Below, one piece after another: positions 13,837 through 22,200 of a stretch of DNA of 64,000 nt. The position numbers were made by a program, and so were the translations under genes. The DNA comes from Luteimonas cucumeris (lineage in GTDB: Bacteria; Pseudomonadota; Gammaproteobacteria; Xanthomonadales; Xanthomonadaceae): contig NZ_VLKN01000003.1 in assembly GCF_007830035.1 (NCBI RefSeq), forward strand, positions 372,001 through 436,000, written 5' to 3'. Within the stretch, counting starts at the first letter, position 1; each line of letters opens with the position of its first letter. Under the pieces are notes generated by a model. The model was not told where the DNA came from. It saw only the letters and a program-made list of their open reading frames with translations, and ran no database searches.

Positions 13837-14625
13837 ATGACACAGACGCCGCGCATCGCTTTCCTCGCCAGTCCGACCGATGGCGCGCAGGGCGCGCTGA
13901 CGCAACTGGTCGAGCGGCACGGACAGGTCGATCCGGCCGACGCCGACGTGATCTGCGCGCTTGGTGGAGACGGATTCATGCTGCAGACCCTGCACAGGCA
14001 CGGGAGCCTGGGCAAGCCGGTGTACGGCATGAAGCTGGGCGCCGTCGGCTTCCTGATGAACCACTATCGTGAAGACGACCCGCAAGCCGGCCATGCGTTG
14101 CTGGAACGCATCGCCAACGCCGAGCCAGCCGTGCTGCGGCCGCTGGAAATGATCGCGGCGACCGAATCCGGCACTTCGGTGGGCTCATTGGCGTACAACG
14201 AGGTATCCCTGCTGCGGCAGACCCGCCAGGCCGCGCACATGCAGATCGACCTCAACGGCCAGACCCGCCTCGACGAACTGGTCTGCGATGGCGTGATGGT
14301 GGCGACGCCCGCCGGCAGCACCGCCTACAACTTCTCCGCGCACGGGCCGATCCTGCCGCTGGGTTCCAGCGTGATCGCGTTGACCCCGATCGCCGCATTC
14401 CGCCCGCGGCGCTGGCGTGGTGCGCTGCTCAAGGCCGACACCGAAGTGCGCTTCCGCATCCTCGATCCGTACAAGCGCCCGGTCAGCGCCACCGCCGACT
14501 CGCACGAGGTGCGCGACGTGGTGGAAGTGACGATCCGCGAATCGCGCGACCGCACCGTGACCTTGCTGTTCGATCCGGAACACAACCTGGAAGAGCGGAT
14601 CCTGAGCGAGCAGTTCGTCGTCTGA
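13837..14625 (+). CDS. nadK: NAD kinase
   Basis: 262-residue ATP-NAD kinase making NADP from NAD in the cytosol. Signature motifs are present: [14 protein letters not shown] (GGDG near residues 43-46), [13 protein letters not shown], the NE/D motif in [10 protein letters not shown], and the glycine/threonine-rich [15 protein letters not shown]. Length is close to the shorter Xanthomonas-type NadK proteins. The ATG at 13837 is the first that keeps the conserved start ([16 protein letters not shown]); upstream in-frame codons read through the gdh hairpin. It probably has its own promoter between that hairpin and 13837, although none stands out. Confidence 0.95.
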   Translation: MTQTPRIAFLASPTDGAQGALTQLVERHGQVDPADADVICALGGDGFMLQTLHRHGSLGKPVYGMKLGAVGFLMNHYREDDPQAGHALLERIANAEPAVLRPLEMIAATESGTSVGSLAYNEVSLLRQTRQAAHMQIDLNGQTRLDELVCDGVMVATPAGSTAYNFSAHGPILPLGSSVIALTPIAAFRPRRWRGALLKADTEVRFRILDPYKRPVSATADSHEVRDVVEVTIRESRDRTVTLLFDPEHNLEERILSEQFVV

Positions 14626-14704
14626 TTCATGAGGATCGTCCGATTGCCAGGATGTCAAACGGCGAGTCGCGCTCGCTGAGACGCCATCGGTCCACAATCG
14701 CGCC

Positions 14705-15625
14705 ATGAGCGAAGTTCCCGCCAATCCACCCCTTGTCGTCGCCATCACCACGCGCGCCCTGTTCGACCTGGAGGACAGCCACGGCCTGTTCGAGGCTGAA
14801 GGCATCCAGGCCTACGCCGAATACCAGCGCAACCGCGAGAACGACGTGCTGGAACCGGGCATCGCCTTCCCGCTGGTGCGCAAGCTGCTGGCATTGAACG
14901 ACGGCGCACCGCCGGAGGCGCCGCACGTCGAGGTGATCCTGCTGTCGCGCAATTCGTCCGACACAGGCCTGCGCATCTTCAACTCGATCCAACACCACGG
15001 GCTCGGCATCGTGCGTGCCACGTTCACCTCCGGCGCGCCGACCTGGCCCTACATCAGGCCGTTCGGCGCGCAGTTGTTCCTGTCGGCGAATCCGGAGTCG
15101 GTACGGCGTGCGCTGGAAAACGGCATCGCGGCGGCCACCATCCTTCCCGCCGTGCCGTCGATACGCGCCGCGGCGCAGCGCGGCGACCAGTTGCGGATCG
15201 CCTTCGACGGCGACGCGGTCATCTTCGGCGACGAGGGCGAGCGGTACTCGCGCGAGCAGGGCGTGGAGGCGTTCGGGCGCTACGAACGCGAAAACGCGCA
15301 CCAGCCGCTGCCGGGTGGCCCGTTCCGTGGATTCCTGGATGCGCTGCATCGATTACAGGCCGCATTTCCCAGCGGCGACGCGGCGCCGATCCGCACCGCG
15401 CTGGTAACCGCGCGCTCCGCTCCCGCGCACGAACGGGTGATCCGCACGCTGCGTGCCTGGGACGTGCGGCTGGACGAGGCACTGTTCCTTGGCGGTCGCG
15501 ACAAGGGACCGTTCCTGGAGGCATTCGGCGCCGACATTTTCTTCGACGATTCCCTGCACAACATCGACTCGGCCCGCCAGCACGTCGCCGCCGGCCATGT
15601 GCCGCATGGGATCGCCAATAGTTGA
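14705..15625 (+). CDS. Cytosolic 5'-nucleotidase family protein
   Basis: 306 residues of the 5'-nucleotidase family that includes eukaryotic cytosolic 5'-nucleotidase I (Pfam 5_nucleotid). The opening VVAITTRALFDLEDSHGLFE, the central LLSRNSSDTGLRIFNSIQHHG, RIAFDGDAVIFGDEGE (HAD-like DxD) and LFLGGRDKGPFLEAFGADIFFDD are all typical. It would dephosphorylate nucleoside monophosphates; substrate preference is unknown. It follows nadK by 79 bases on the same strand and may be co-transcribed, giving a loose nucleotide-metabolism pair. The 124 bases after it, before the convergent DUF2939 gene, contain the 10-base palindrome AAGCCGGCTT (15652-15661) followed by a short T run, a weak terminator candidate. 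Confidence 0.85.
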   Translation: MSEVPANPPLVVAITTRALFDLEDSHGLFEAEGIQAYAEYQRNRENDVLEPGIAFPLVRKLLALNDGAPPEAPHVEVILLSRNSSDTGLRIFNSIQHHGLGIVRATFTSGAPTWPYIRPFGAQLFLSANPESVRRALENGIAAATILPAVPSIRAAAQRGDQLRIAFDGDAVIFGDEGERYSREQGVEAFGRYERENAHQPLPGGPFRGFLDALHRLQAAFPSGDAAPIRTALVTARSAPAHERVIRTLRAWDVRLDEALFLGGRDKGPFLEAFGADIFFDDSLHNIDSARQHVAAGHVPHGIANS

Positions 15626-15749
15626 ACCTTTCGCGCTTGCGACATTGCGACAAGCCGGCTTCTGTTTTTCCCCGCAGGGATACAGGGAAGCGCGGATGAT
15701 GAAAAGGAAGCGGGCTGGCGTCCCCGATTCCGGGGGCATCCGCCGGTAG

Positions 15750-16319
15750 CTACAACGGCAGGCGGATGTCCGACAGCTTCCACTGCAGGCCATCGCGGGT
15801 CATCACGAACTGGACCGGCCGACCGGAGTCGTCCTGCACGGTGGCGGTGAAACGCGACGGCGATTCGAAACGGTACTTTGCGCCGTCGAAGGGACGCGGT
15901 GAGACGGGGGCTCGAGGCGGATCGTCACTGCCGGTTGACGGTGCATCCACAATCGGGGACGGTGACAGGCCGTCATCGATGCGCCTCCACACCTTGCGTC
16001 CTTCCATCATCGCACCGAGCCCCGTCGGCGTGACCATGGTGTCGACCACGCCACCGATTAGTCCGCTGGCCAGCGACAGTCCGATCGCGCCGAACGTACT
16101 GGACTGCGCATCGGGGCCGGCTTCGCGTACCAGCCGATCGCCCAACTGTGCCTTCAGGCTGCTGCGCAATGCCGGGAAATCGACCTGCCTGGACAGCGCA
16201 TTGGCGTCCTGCTGCTCGACCGCGGCACGGATCGCACGCACGGTGAGGTAGGGCCCGGCCGCGACGTAGGCGCCCAGCGCCAGCAACAGTGAGATGACGA
16301 GCCATAGCCATTTCTTCAT
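15750..16319 (-). CDS. DUF2939 membrane-anchored protein
   Basis: 189 residues. One N-terminal membrane segment (KKWLWLVISLLLALGAYVAAG, about 2-22) is followed by a periplasmic domain. The motif GPYLTVRAIRAAVEQQDANAL and the later LSRQVDFPALRSSLKAQL are characteristic of DUF2939. A Pro/Ser-rich linker (about 125-145) precedes a C-terminal beta region ending WKLSDIRLPL. Function is unknown. ATG at 16319 places the signal anchor at the start; the frame opens upstream to 16382 but that would bury the membrane helix. It is the last gene of the long minus-strand run, 37 bases after the DUF2461 gene. Confidence 0.8.
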   Translation of the reverse strand: MKKWLWLVISLLLALGAYVAAGPYLTVRAIRAAVEQQDANALSRQVDFPALRSSLKAQLGDRLVREAGPDAQSSTFGAIGLSLASGLIGGVVDTMVTPTGLGAMMEGRKVWRRIDDGLSPSPIVDAPSTGSDDPPRAPVSPRPFDGAKYRFESPSRFTATVQDDSGRPVQFVMTRDGLQWKLSDIRLPL

Positions 16320-16356
16320 CGGTCCATCCCCAGGCGTGAGCGCCGCACCGGCATGA

Positions 16357-17043
16357 TCAGAATTCCAGGTCCAAGGCCGCACAAAGATAATCGACGAACG
16401 GCCCCAGCGCGGCGAGATCCTTCTCCAATGTCTGGCGCAGGCGCGGGCCGAGCATCACGCTGTCTTCGAGCGTGCGCAATGCGACGAAATTCCTGTGCTT
16501 GAGATCCTCGATGAATTCGAACTCCGGCGGAAAACCGCGCGGCGCGCGTACCAGCATCTCGTCGGACTCCAGATCGTAGCGACGGGCGAAGGCTGGCGCA
16601 TGCGCCGCTGCTTTCCAGCTGCCGGGATTGTCGAAGATGAACTGGCGAATGCGCCGCTGCGTGTCCGGTTCCGGATGCCACAGCCCGGCGCCGACGAAGC
16701 ATTCGCCCGGTTCCAGATGTACATAGAATGACGGTGCCGCTACCTGCTTGCGTCGCTCGTGGAACAGGCGTGCGCCCTGCCAGGACTTGTACGGCGCCTT
16801 GTCGCTGGCGAAACGCGTGTCGCGATGGATGCGAAACAGCGATCCGCCACTGGGTCGCGGGTCGGCAATGAAATGCGTGCTGACTTCCTTCAGCGCCGGC
16901 TGCAGCTCGGCCAGCAGGCGCAGGAACGGTCCGCGCACATGGGCCTCGTAATCGGCCTTGTGCGCATGGAACCATTCGCGGTTGTTGTGTCGGGCCAGTC
17001 CGCGCAGGAACCTGAAGGTCTTGTCGTTGAAATAGCGGGTCAT
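16357..17043 (-). CDS. DUF2461 family protein
   Basis: 228 residues of the DUF2461/TIGR02453 family. It carries the usual opening (FNDKTFRFLRGLARHNNREWFHAHK), the central SLFRIHRDTRFASDKAPYKSW and the beta segment APSFYVHLEPGECFVGAGLW. No enzymatic function is established for the family. Its ATG overlaps the stop of sbcB by four bases (ATGA), so it is translationally coupled to exonuclease I, but no repair role is shown by the sequence. Confidence 0.85.
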   Translation of the reverse strand: MTRYFNDKTFRFLRGLARHNNREWFHAHKADYEAHVRGPFLRLLAELQPALKEVSTHFIADPRPSGGSLFRIHRDTRFASDKAPYKSWQGARLFHERRKQVAAPSFYVHLEPGECFVGAGLWHPEPDTQRRIRQFIFDNPGSWKAAAHAPAFARRYDLESDEMLVRAPRGFPPEFEFIEDLKHRNFVALRTLEDSVMLGPRLRQTLEKDLAALGPFVDYLCAALDLEF

Positions 17044-18482
17044 TGCAGATCCGTTTCGATGCCGGCGCCCCAGGCCGCGAGCTGGTCCAGCAGCGTCAGC
17101 TTGCCGCCATCGGCGGCGTGGGCGGCTCGCAGTGTCGCGATCTCCGCCTTGAATCGCGTGAAGTCCAGTTCCGACAGCCCACTGTCGTTTTCCAGGCGCA
17201 GGCGACGGTAGGCATTCCAGCGTTCATGCTCGGCCACGCTCAACAACTCCGGCCAGTTGCGGGCACGATAGCGGAACAGCAGTTCGGGCAGCCGTGGATC
17301 CTGGAAACCGAAGTCGTGGCGGGCCAGGTGTTCAGGCAATGTGCTGCGGACCTGGACGAAACGGCGCTTGTCGGCATCGCCGATGAAACCGTCATAAAGC
17401 GCGGCATCGGGGTCTGCCGGACCGCGCTCGGTCTCGCCGGCATAGATGCGCCGTATTTTCTCGGCGAGTGCCGGTCCGGCCGCACGCAGCCGTTCCGCAC
17501 GCGCCTCGACCACGGCCGGGTCGATGCCGAGGCGTTCGAAGTCCGATGTCCGCAGATGCTCCCAGGCGACCAGCGCAGGGCAGCGGTTGAGATGGACTTC
17601 CTTCAACGCAATGCGTTTTTCGCCTTCCGGCAGATCGGCTGCCGGCGTGTACAGACGGTCGGAGATCTCGTCGGCATCTAGATCGAACAGCGCATCCTGT
17701 TCGCCATCCAGATCGAACACGATCACGCGGCTGTCGATGCGTGGATGCCGCGCCAGCGGCAGGACGGCGGCGGCGCTGAGGCGACTGGCCGGGTAACGCT
17801 GCGAGACGTGCAGTACCGGCTTCATGGCGATCGTGTCGAGCAGGCTGGCGGCACGCCGCTTGTCGCGCAATGTCAGCACGTATTCCCAGAACCGCGGCTG
17901 CGACCGACGCAGCAGGCGCGCCATGCCGATCAACGCCCGGACGTCGGACAGCGCTTCGTGCGCGTCGCCAACGCGCACGTCGTTGGCGGTGGCGAGGTGT
18001 TCCAGGCGGAACGAGGTGAAACCGTCGTCGCGCTTCGGCCATGCGATGCCGTCCGGGCGCAATGCGTGTGCGAGCCGCAATACGTCGAGCAGGTCCCAGC
18101 GCGAGTTGCCGCCGCGCCATTCGCGCTCGTAGGCGTCGTAGAAATTGCGGTACAGGCCGTAGCGGATGAATTCGTCGTCGAAGCGCAGCGAGTTGTAGCC
18201 GGCGCTGCAGGTCTCGGGTCGCGCCATCTCCTCGAAGATGCGGGCGAAAGCCTCGGCTTCGTTCACGCCCTTGTGCAGCGCATCCTGCGGTGCGATGCCG
18301 GTGATCAGGGTGGCGATGGGCGAGGGCAGCAGGTCGTCGGCCGGTTTGACGAAGAAATCGATCGGCGCATCGACTTCATTCAGTTCGGCATCGGTGCGGA
18401 TCGCGGCGAACTGTGCGATGCGTGTGCGTCGCGGATCGCTGCCGAATGTCTCCAGGTCGTAGAACAGGAAACTGGCGGGCAC
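17040..18482 (-). CDS. sbcB: Exodeoxyribonuclease I
   Basis: 480-residue 3'-5' single-strand DNA exonuclease of the DEDDh superfamily. Exo I is YDLETFGSDPRRTRIAQFA (catalytic Asp and Glu near residues 9-11). Exo II falls around AGYNSLRFDDEFIRYGLYRNFYD. Exo III is DAHEALSDVRALIGMA. The SH3-like and C-terminal helical regions follow (RYRARNWPELL near 415-425). Length matches E. coli SbcB (475). The start is GTG at 18482, whose G is the last base of the kmo stop (TAGTG), so reading is tightly coupled to a tryptophan-catabolic gene. It functions in recombination and mismatch repair; its place in the kynurenine run is more likely operon accretion than shared function. Confidence 0.95.
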   Translation of the reverse strand: MPASFLFYDLETFGSDPRRTRIAQFAAIRTDAELNEVDAPIDFFVKPADDLLPSPIATLITGIAPQDALHKGVNEAEAFARIFEEMARPETCSAGYNSLRFDDEFIRYGLYRNFYDAYEREWRGGNSRWDLLDVLRLAHALRPDGIAWPKRDDGFTSFRLEHLATANDVRVGDAHEALSDVRALIGMARLLRRSQPRFWEYVLTLRDKRRAASLLDTIAMKPVLHVSQRYPASRLSAAAVLPLARHPRIDSRVIVFDLDGEQDALFDLDADEISDRLYTPAADLPEGEKRIALKEVHLNRCPALVAWEHLRTSDFERLGIDPAVVEARAERLRAAGPALAEKIRRIYAGETERGPADPDAALYDGFIGDADKRRFVQVRSTLPEHLARHDFGFQDPRLPELLFRYRARNWPELLSVAEHERWNAYRRLRLENDSGLSELDFTRFKAEIATLRAAHAADGGKLTLLDQLAAWGAGIETDLQ

Positions 18483-19849
18483 TAGGCGACATCCAGCAGC
18501 GGCATCAGCCGGGCCTGCACATCGTCGTCCAGCGCCTGCCAGTCGATGCTGTCCAGCGAATCGTGGCCGTGCGTGGCCCGTACCAGGATGCCGCGCTGGA
18601 TCTCGCTGCGTTCCAGCGCCAGCGCGTACGGAATCAGCATGAAAGTGACCATCGTGTAGTGCGGCACGAAACGGCCTGGATGACGTTCCTGCAGCTTGCG
18701 TTCGAGTTCACGCTGCAGCAGGAAATCAGGGTCGTCGACGCGATCGCGCATTTCCAGGTAATTTTCCAGCGCCATGTGCTGGATCGCGGCCGCGTTGGGC
18801 TTGCGCTCGGCCTCGTAGCCGGCGAAAGCTTCGGCGAGATCCACGCCCGCCTCCAGCTTGCGTGCCAGGGCAACGCAATCCTCGAATGCGCAGTTCATGC
18901 CCTGGCCGTGGAACGGCACCATCGCGTGCGCCGCGTCGCCAAGCAGCACGGCGCGGCCATCGATATGCCAGCGGTCGAGATAGAGCGTGGCCAGCAGGCC
19001 GGGCGGATTGCGCTGCCAGTCCTCTTCCAGATCGGGAATCAGCGGCAGCGCATCGGCGAAATCGCGCTCGAACAACGCCCGTGCGTCGGCGACCGTCTTC
19101 AGCGAGGCGAAGCTGGGATCGCCTTCGTTGGGCAGGAACAGGGTGACAGTGAATGTCTTCTCGTCGTTGGGCAGCGCGATGCACATGTAGCGGCCTCGCG
19201 GCCAAATATGCAGCGCGTTGGGTTCGATACGGAAATCGCCGTCGGCAGACGGCGGGATCTCGAGTTCCTTGTAGGAATGATCGAGGAATTCGCTACGTTC
19301 GCCGAGGTCGGCCTGGCGATTCATGGCGGCGCGCAGGGCAGAGCCTGCACCGTCCGCGCCGACCAGGGCACGGAAGCCGGTTTCGTGCGCTTGGCCTGCA
19401 CGGTCGTCGCGGAAGCGGGCGACGCGCGCATCGAAGTCGACGCTGTCGAGCCGCCGGTCGAAGTGGAGGCGGGCGCCTGCCTTGTCGGCCAGGTCCAGCA
19501 GCGTGATGTTGAGGTCGCCGCGGTGCACCGACCAGATCACCTCGGAATCGTCCCGTCCGTAGCGCTGCAGCTGCAGCGTGCCGTCGGCGAAATGCACCAT
19601 GCGGCCGCGCATCATCACTGCCTGCGTCATCACCGCATCGTCCGCATCCGCCTGGCGCAGTGCGTTGCGGCCGCGCTCGGCCAGGGCGAGATTGATCGAA
19701 CGCCCCCCTTCGTAGCCCTTCACCCGCGGATCGCCGCGCTTCTCGTAAACGTCGACCTGCCAGCCGCTGCGGGCCAGCAAGGTGGCGAGCAGGGCGCCGG
19801 CGAGACCGGCGCCGATGATGGTGAGGGATTTGTCAGGCTGGTTGTTCAA
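18482..19849 (-). CDS. kmo: Kynurenine 3-monooxygenase
   Basis: 455-residue FAD monooxygenase converting L-kynurenine to 3-hydroxykynurenine with NADPH and O2. The dinucleotide fold is GAGLAGALLATLLARSGW (about 13-30). GGRSINLALAERGRNALR is the family fingerprint, and GDAAHAMVPFHGQGMNCAFE is the FAD ribityl-binding motif. The C-terminal hydrophobic region is near 405-425. It starts 46 bases after the kynureninase stop and ends one base into sbcB. Substrate and product fit the neighbouring kynureninase and 3-hydroxyanthranilate dioxygenase genes. Confidence 0.95.
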   Translation of the reverse strand: MNNQPDKSLTIIGAGLAGALLATLLARSGWQVDVYEKRGDPRVKGYEGGRSINLALAERGRNALRQADADDAVMTQAVMMRGRMVHFADGTLQLQRYGRDDSEVIWSVHRGDLNITLLDLADKAGARLHFDRRLDSVDFDARVARFRDDRAGQAHETGFRALVGADGAGSALRAAMNRQADLGERSEFLDHSYKELEIPPSADGDFRIEPNALHIWPRGRYMCIALPNDEKTFTVTLFLPNEGDPSFASLKTVADARALFERDFADALPLIPDLEEDWQRNPPGLLATLYLDRWHIDGRAVLLGDAAHAMVPFHGQGMNCAFEDCVALARKLEAGVDLAEAFAGYEAERKPNAAAIQHMALENYLEMRDRVDDPDFLLQRELERKLQERHPGRFVPHYTMVTFMLIPYALALERSEIQRGILVRATHGHDSLDSIDWQALDDDVQARLMPLLDVA

Positions 19850-19895
19850 AGTGTCATCCGCATTCGTCCTGCCGTTGCCGTCGCATCCTTAAGCA

Positions 19896-21164
19896 CTACC
19901 CTTGCCACGCCTCGACGGCTCTGGCGAATCGCAGCACGTCCGCATGGGTGTTGTACAAGGGTACCGGCGAGATCCGGATCACGTCAGGCTCGCGCCAGTC
20001 GCCCAGCACGCCGCGCGAGGCCAGATATTCGAACAAGGCTCGCCCCCTGTCGCGGCCACCAACGACACGCAAAGACAACTGGCAGCCGCGTTGCGCCGGA
20101 TCGCTGGGCGTGGCGATCTGCAAGTTATCGGACAGGCGCTCGCGTATCAGCGTTTCCAGATAAGCCGTCAGCTTCAACGATTTTTCGCGCAACGCATCCA
20201 TGCCGGCGCGTTCGAACAATTCCAGCGAACCGCGCAGCGGCGCCAGCCCCAGGATCGGCGGGTTGCTCAGCTGCCATCCGTCGGCGCCGGGCGTCGGCAC
20301 GAATTCCGGCCCCATGCGGAAACGCGTCGACTGTTCCTGGCCCCACCAGCCGGCGAAGCGGGGACGTCCGGTGCGTGCGTGGCGTTCGTGCACGAAGCAG
20401 CCTGCGACTGCGCCGGGACCGGCATTCATGTACTTGTAGTGGCACCACACCGCGAAGTCTGCGCCGCTGTTGTGGAGCTGCAGTGGCAGGTTGCCGACGG
20501 CATGGGCCAGGTCGAACCCGACGACGGCACCGGCGGCGTGGCCGAGCCTCGTGATTTCGCCGAGGTCGAACGCCTGGCCGCTGCGGTATTGCACGCCGGG
20601 CCATAGCACCAGCGCCAGGCGCGGCCCGTGTTCGGCGATCGCGCGTTCGAGGGCCTGTATCGAGAACGTGCCGTCCGCTTCGTCCGGCTGCAGTTCGATC
20701 AGGTCCGTGGACGGATCGAAGCCATGGAAGCGCACCTGCGATTCCAGAGCATAGCGGTCGGACGGAAACGCGCCGGCTTCCATCAGGATCGCCGGGCGCT
20801 CGCGCGTCGGTCGATAGAAGCTGACCATCATCAGGTGCAGGTTGGCGGTGAGCGAGTTCATCGCCACCACTTCGGAAGGCTGCGCGCCGACCACGGTCGC
20901 TAGCGGATCGCGGACCAGTTCGTGATACGGCATCCATTGGGCCTGGCCAGTGAAATGACCTTCGACCGCTTCCATCGCCCACTTGTCGAGCACTTCCTCG
21001 ACGTGCGCACGCGCCGATTTCGGCTGCAGGCCGAGCGAGTTGCCGCAGAAATAAGCCTGTTCGGCGCCGTCGTGGCGGGGAACGTGGAACTCTTCGCGGA
21101 ATGCGCGCAACGGATCGGCGGCATCCTGCGCGAGGGCGTAGGCCTCGGAATTCAGTTCGTTCAT
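19896..21164 (-). CDS. kynU: Kynureninase
   Basis: 422-residue PLP enzyme cleaving 3-hydroxykynurenine (and kynurenine) to 3-hydroxyanthranilate (or anthranilate) plus alanine. The opening YFCGNSLGLQPKSA, the central VGFDLAHAVGNLPLQLH and WCHYKYMNAGPGAVAG are diagnostic; the Lys of HYKYMN (near residue 244) should form the PLP aldimine. The substrate-side Trp segment RFAGWWGQE is also present. Length is normal. ATG at 21164 (MNELNSEAYALAQ) is the family start; the frame opens further but into ACMSD. The gap from the ACMSD stop is 16 bases, consistent with one transcript. Confidence 0.95.
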   Translation of the reverse strand: MNELNSEAYALAQDAADPLRAFREEFHVPRHDGAEQAYFCGNSLGLQPKSARAHVEEVLDKWAMEAVEGHFTGQAQWMPYHELVRDPLATVVGAQPSEVVAMNSLTANLHLMMVSFYRPTRERPAILMEAGAFPSDRYALESQVRFHGFDPSTDLIELQPDEADGTFSIQALERAIAEHGPRLALVLWPGVQYRSGQAFDLGEITRLGHAAGAVVGFDLAHAVGNLPLQLHNSGADFAVWCHYKYMNAGPGAVAGCFVHERHARTGRPRFAGWWGQEQSTRFRMGPEFVPTPGADGWQLSNPPILGLAPLRGSLELFERAGMDALREKSLKLTAYLETLIRERLSDNLQIATPSDPAQRGCQLSLRVVGGRDRGRALFEYLASRGVLGDWREPDVIRISPVPLYNTHADVLRFARAVEAWQG

Positions 21165-21180
21165 GTCGACCAGCCAGTAA

Positions 21181-22191
21181 TCATGCGAAACGCGAAGCCG
21201 GCAGGCCCAGCCATTCCAGCGCGGTGCCGTGGTAAAGCCGCGCCTGTTCGGCATCGTCGAGTTGCAGTGCCGCGATGCCCGCTCCCGGTTCCTGTTCGCC
21301 AAGCGGGAATGGATAGTCCGTGCCCAGCATTACCTGGCTGACGCCGCAGGTGTCGATGAGGTAGCGCAGTGCACGTGGATCGGCGACCCAGGAATCGAAG
21401 TAGACGCGTTGCAGGTATTCGCGCGGATTGCGTGGATTGTCGGTCGCGACCAGGTCCGGACGCATGTTGAAGCCGTGCTCGATGCGACCGATGGTGTAAG
21501 GGAACGCGCCGCCGCCGTGCGCGAAGCAGACCTTCAGTTTCGGCAGCCGTTCCAGCACGCCGCCGAACACCAGGCAGCACGCCGCGCGCGCCTGTTCGGC
21601 GGGCATGCCGACCAGCCAGGGCAGCCAGTATTTGGGCATCGTGTCGGTGCCCATCATGTCCCAGGGATGCACCAGGATCGCCGCGCCGAGGTCGCTGGCG
21701 GCCTGGAAGAACTCGAACAGTTCCGGCGCATCCAGGTTCCATTCGCCGACATGCGAACCGATCTGCACGCCCTGCAGGCCGAGCTGGTCCATGCAGCGTT
21801 CGAGTTCCTGCACGGCCAGGCGCGGCGACTGCAATGGCACGGTGCCGATGCCGGCGTAGTGGCGCGGATGCGCGCGGCAGGTTTCGGCCATGTGGTTGTT
21901 GAGCGCGACGTGCAGTTCCAGTGCGTGGTGCGGCCGCGCCCAATAGCTGAACATCACCGGCACCGTGCTGATCACCTGCACCTGCACGCCGAAGCGCGCG
22001 TAGTCGGCGATGCGCTCATGCGGGTCCCAGGTCTTGGGCCAGATCTCGCGGAAGAACTTGCCGTCCTTGTAGATGCGATGGCGACCGTCGTCGCCATGGT
22101 GAATCACCGGAAAACGGTTGTCGCCGTACTTCGTGGCGAGGTCTGGCCAGTCGCGCGGCAGGTAGTGGGCGTGGGTGTCGATCTTGAGCAT
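21181..22191 (-). CDS. nbaD: 2-Amino-3-carboxymuconate-6-semialdehyde decarboxylase
   Basis: 336-residue metal-dependent amidohydrolase-fold decarboxylase. It converts ACMS to 2-aminomuconate semialdehyde plus CO2, diverting the pathway away from quinolinate and NAD. Metal ligands are visible: HxH in DTHAHYLP (residues 6-8), His in LVHPWDMMGT, His in FAHGGGAFPY and the Asp of LGTDYPFPLGE. The segment DLATKYGDNRFPVIHHGDDG is typical of ACMSD. It lies between the FUSC transporter and kynU, 9 bases after the transporter stop. Its presence implies that 3-hydroxyanthranilate is catabolised rather than only used for NAD synthesis. Confidence 0.95.
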   Translation of the reverse strand: MLKIDTHAHYLPRDWPDLATKYGDNRFPVIHHGDDGRHRIYKDGKFFREIWPKTWDPHERIADYARFGVQVQVISTVPVMFSYWARPHHALELHVALNNHMAETCRAHPRHYAGIGTVPLQSPRLAVQELERCMDQLGLQGVQIGSHVGEWNLDAPELFEFFQAASDLGAAILVHPWDMMGTDTMPKYWLPWLVGMPAEQARAACCLVFGGVLERLPKLKVCFAHGGGAFPYTIGRIEHGFNMRPDLVATDNPRNPREYLQRVYFDSWVADPRALRYLIDTCGVSQVMLGTDYPFPLGEQEPGAGIAALQLDDAEQARLYHGTALEWLGLPASRFA

Positions 22192-22200
22192 GCCGGCATT

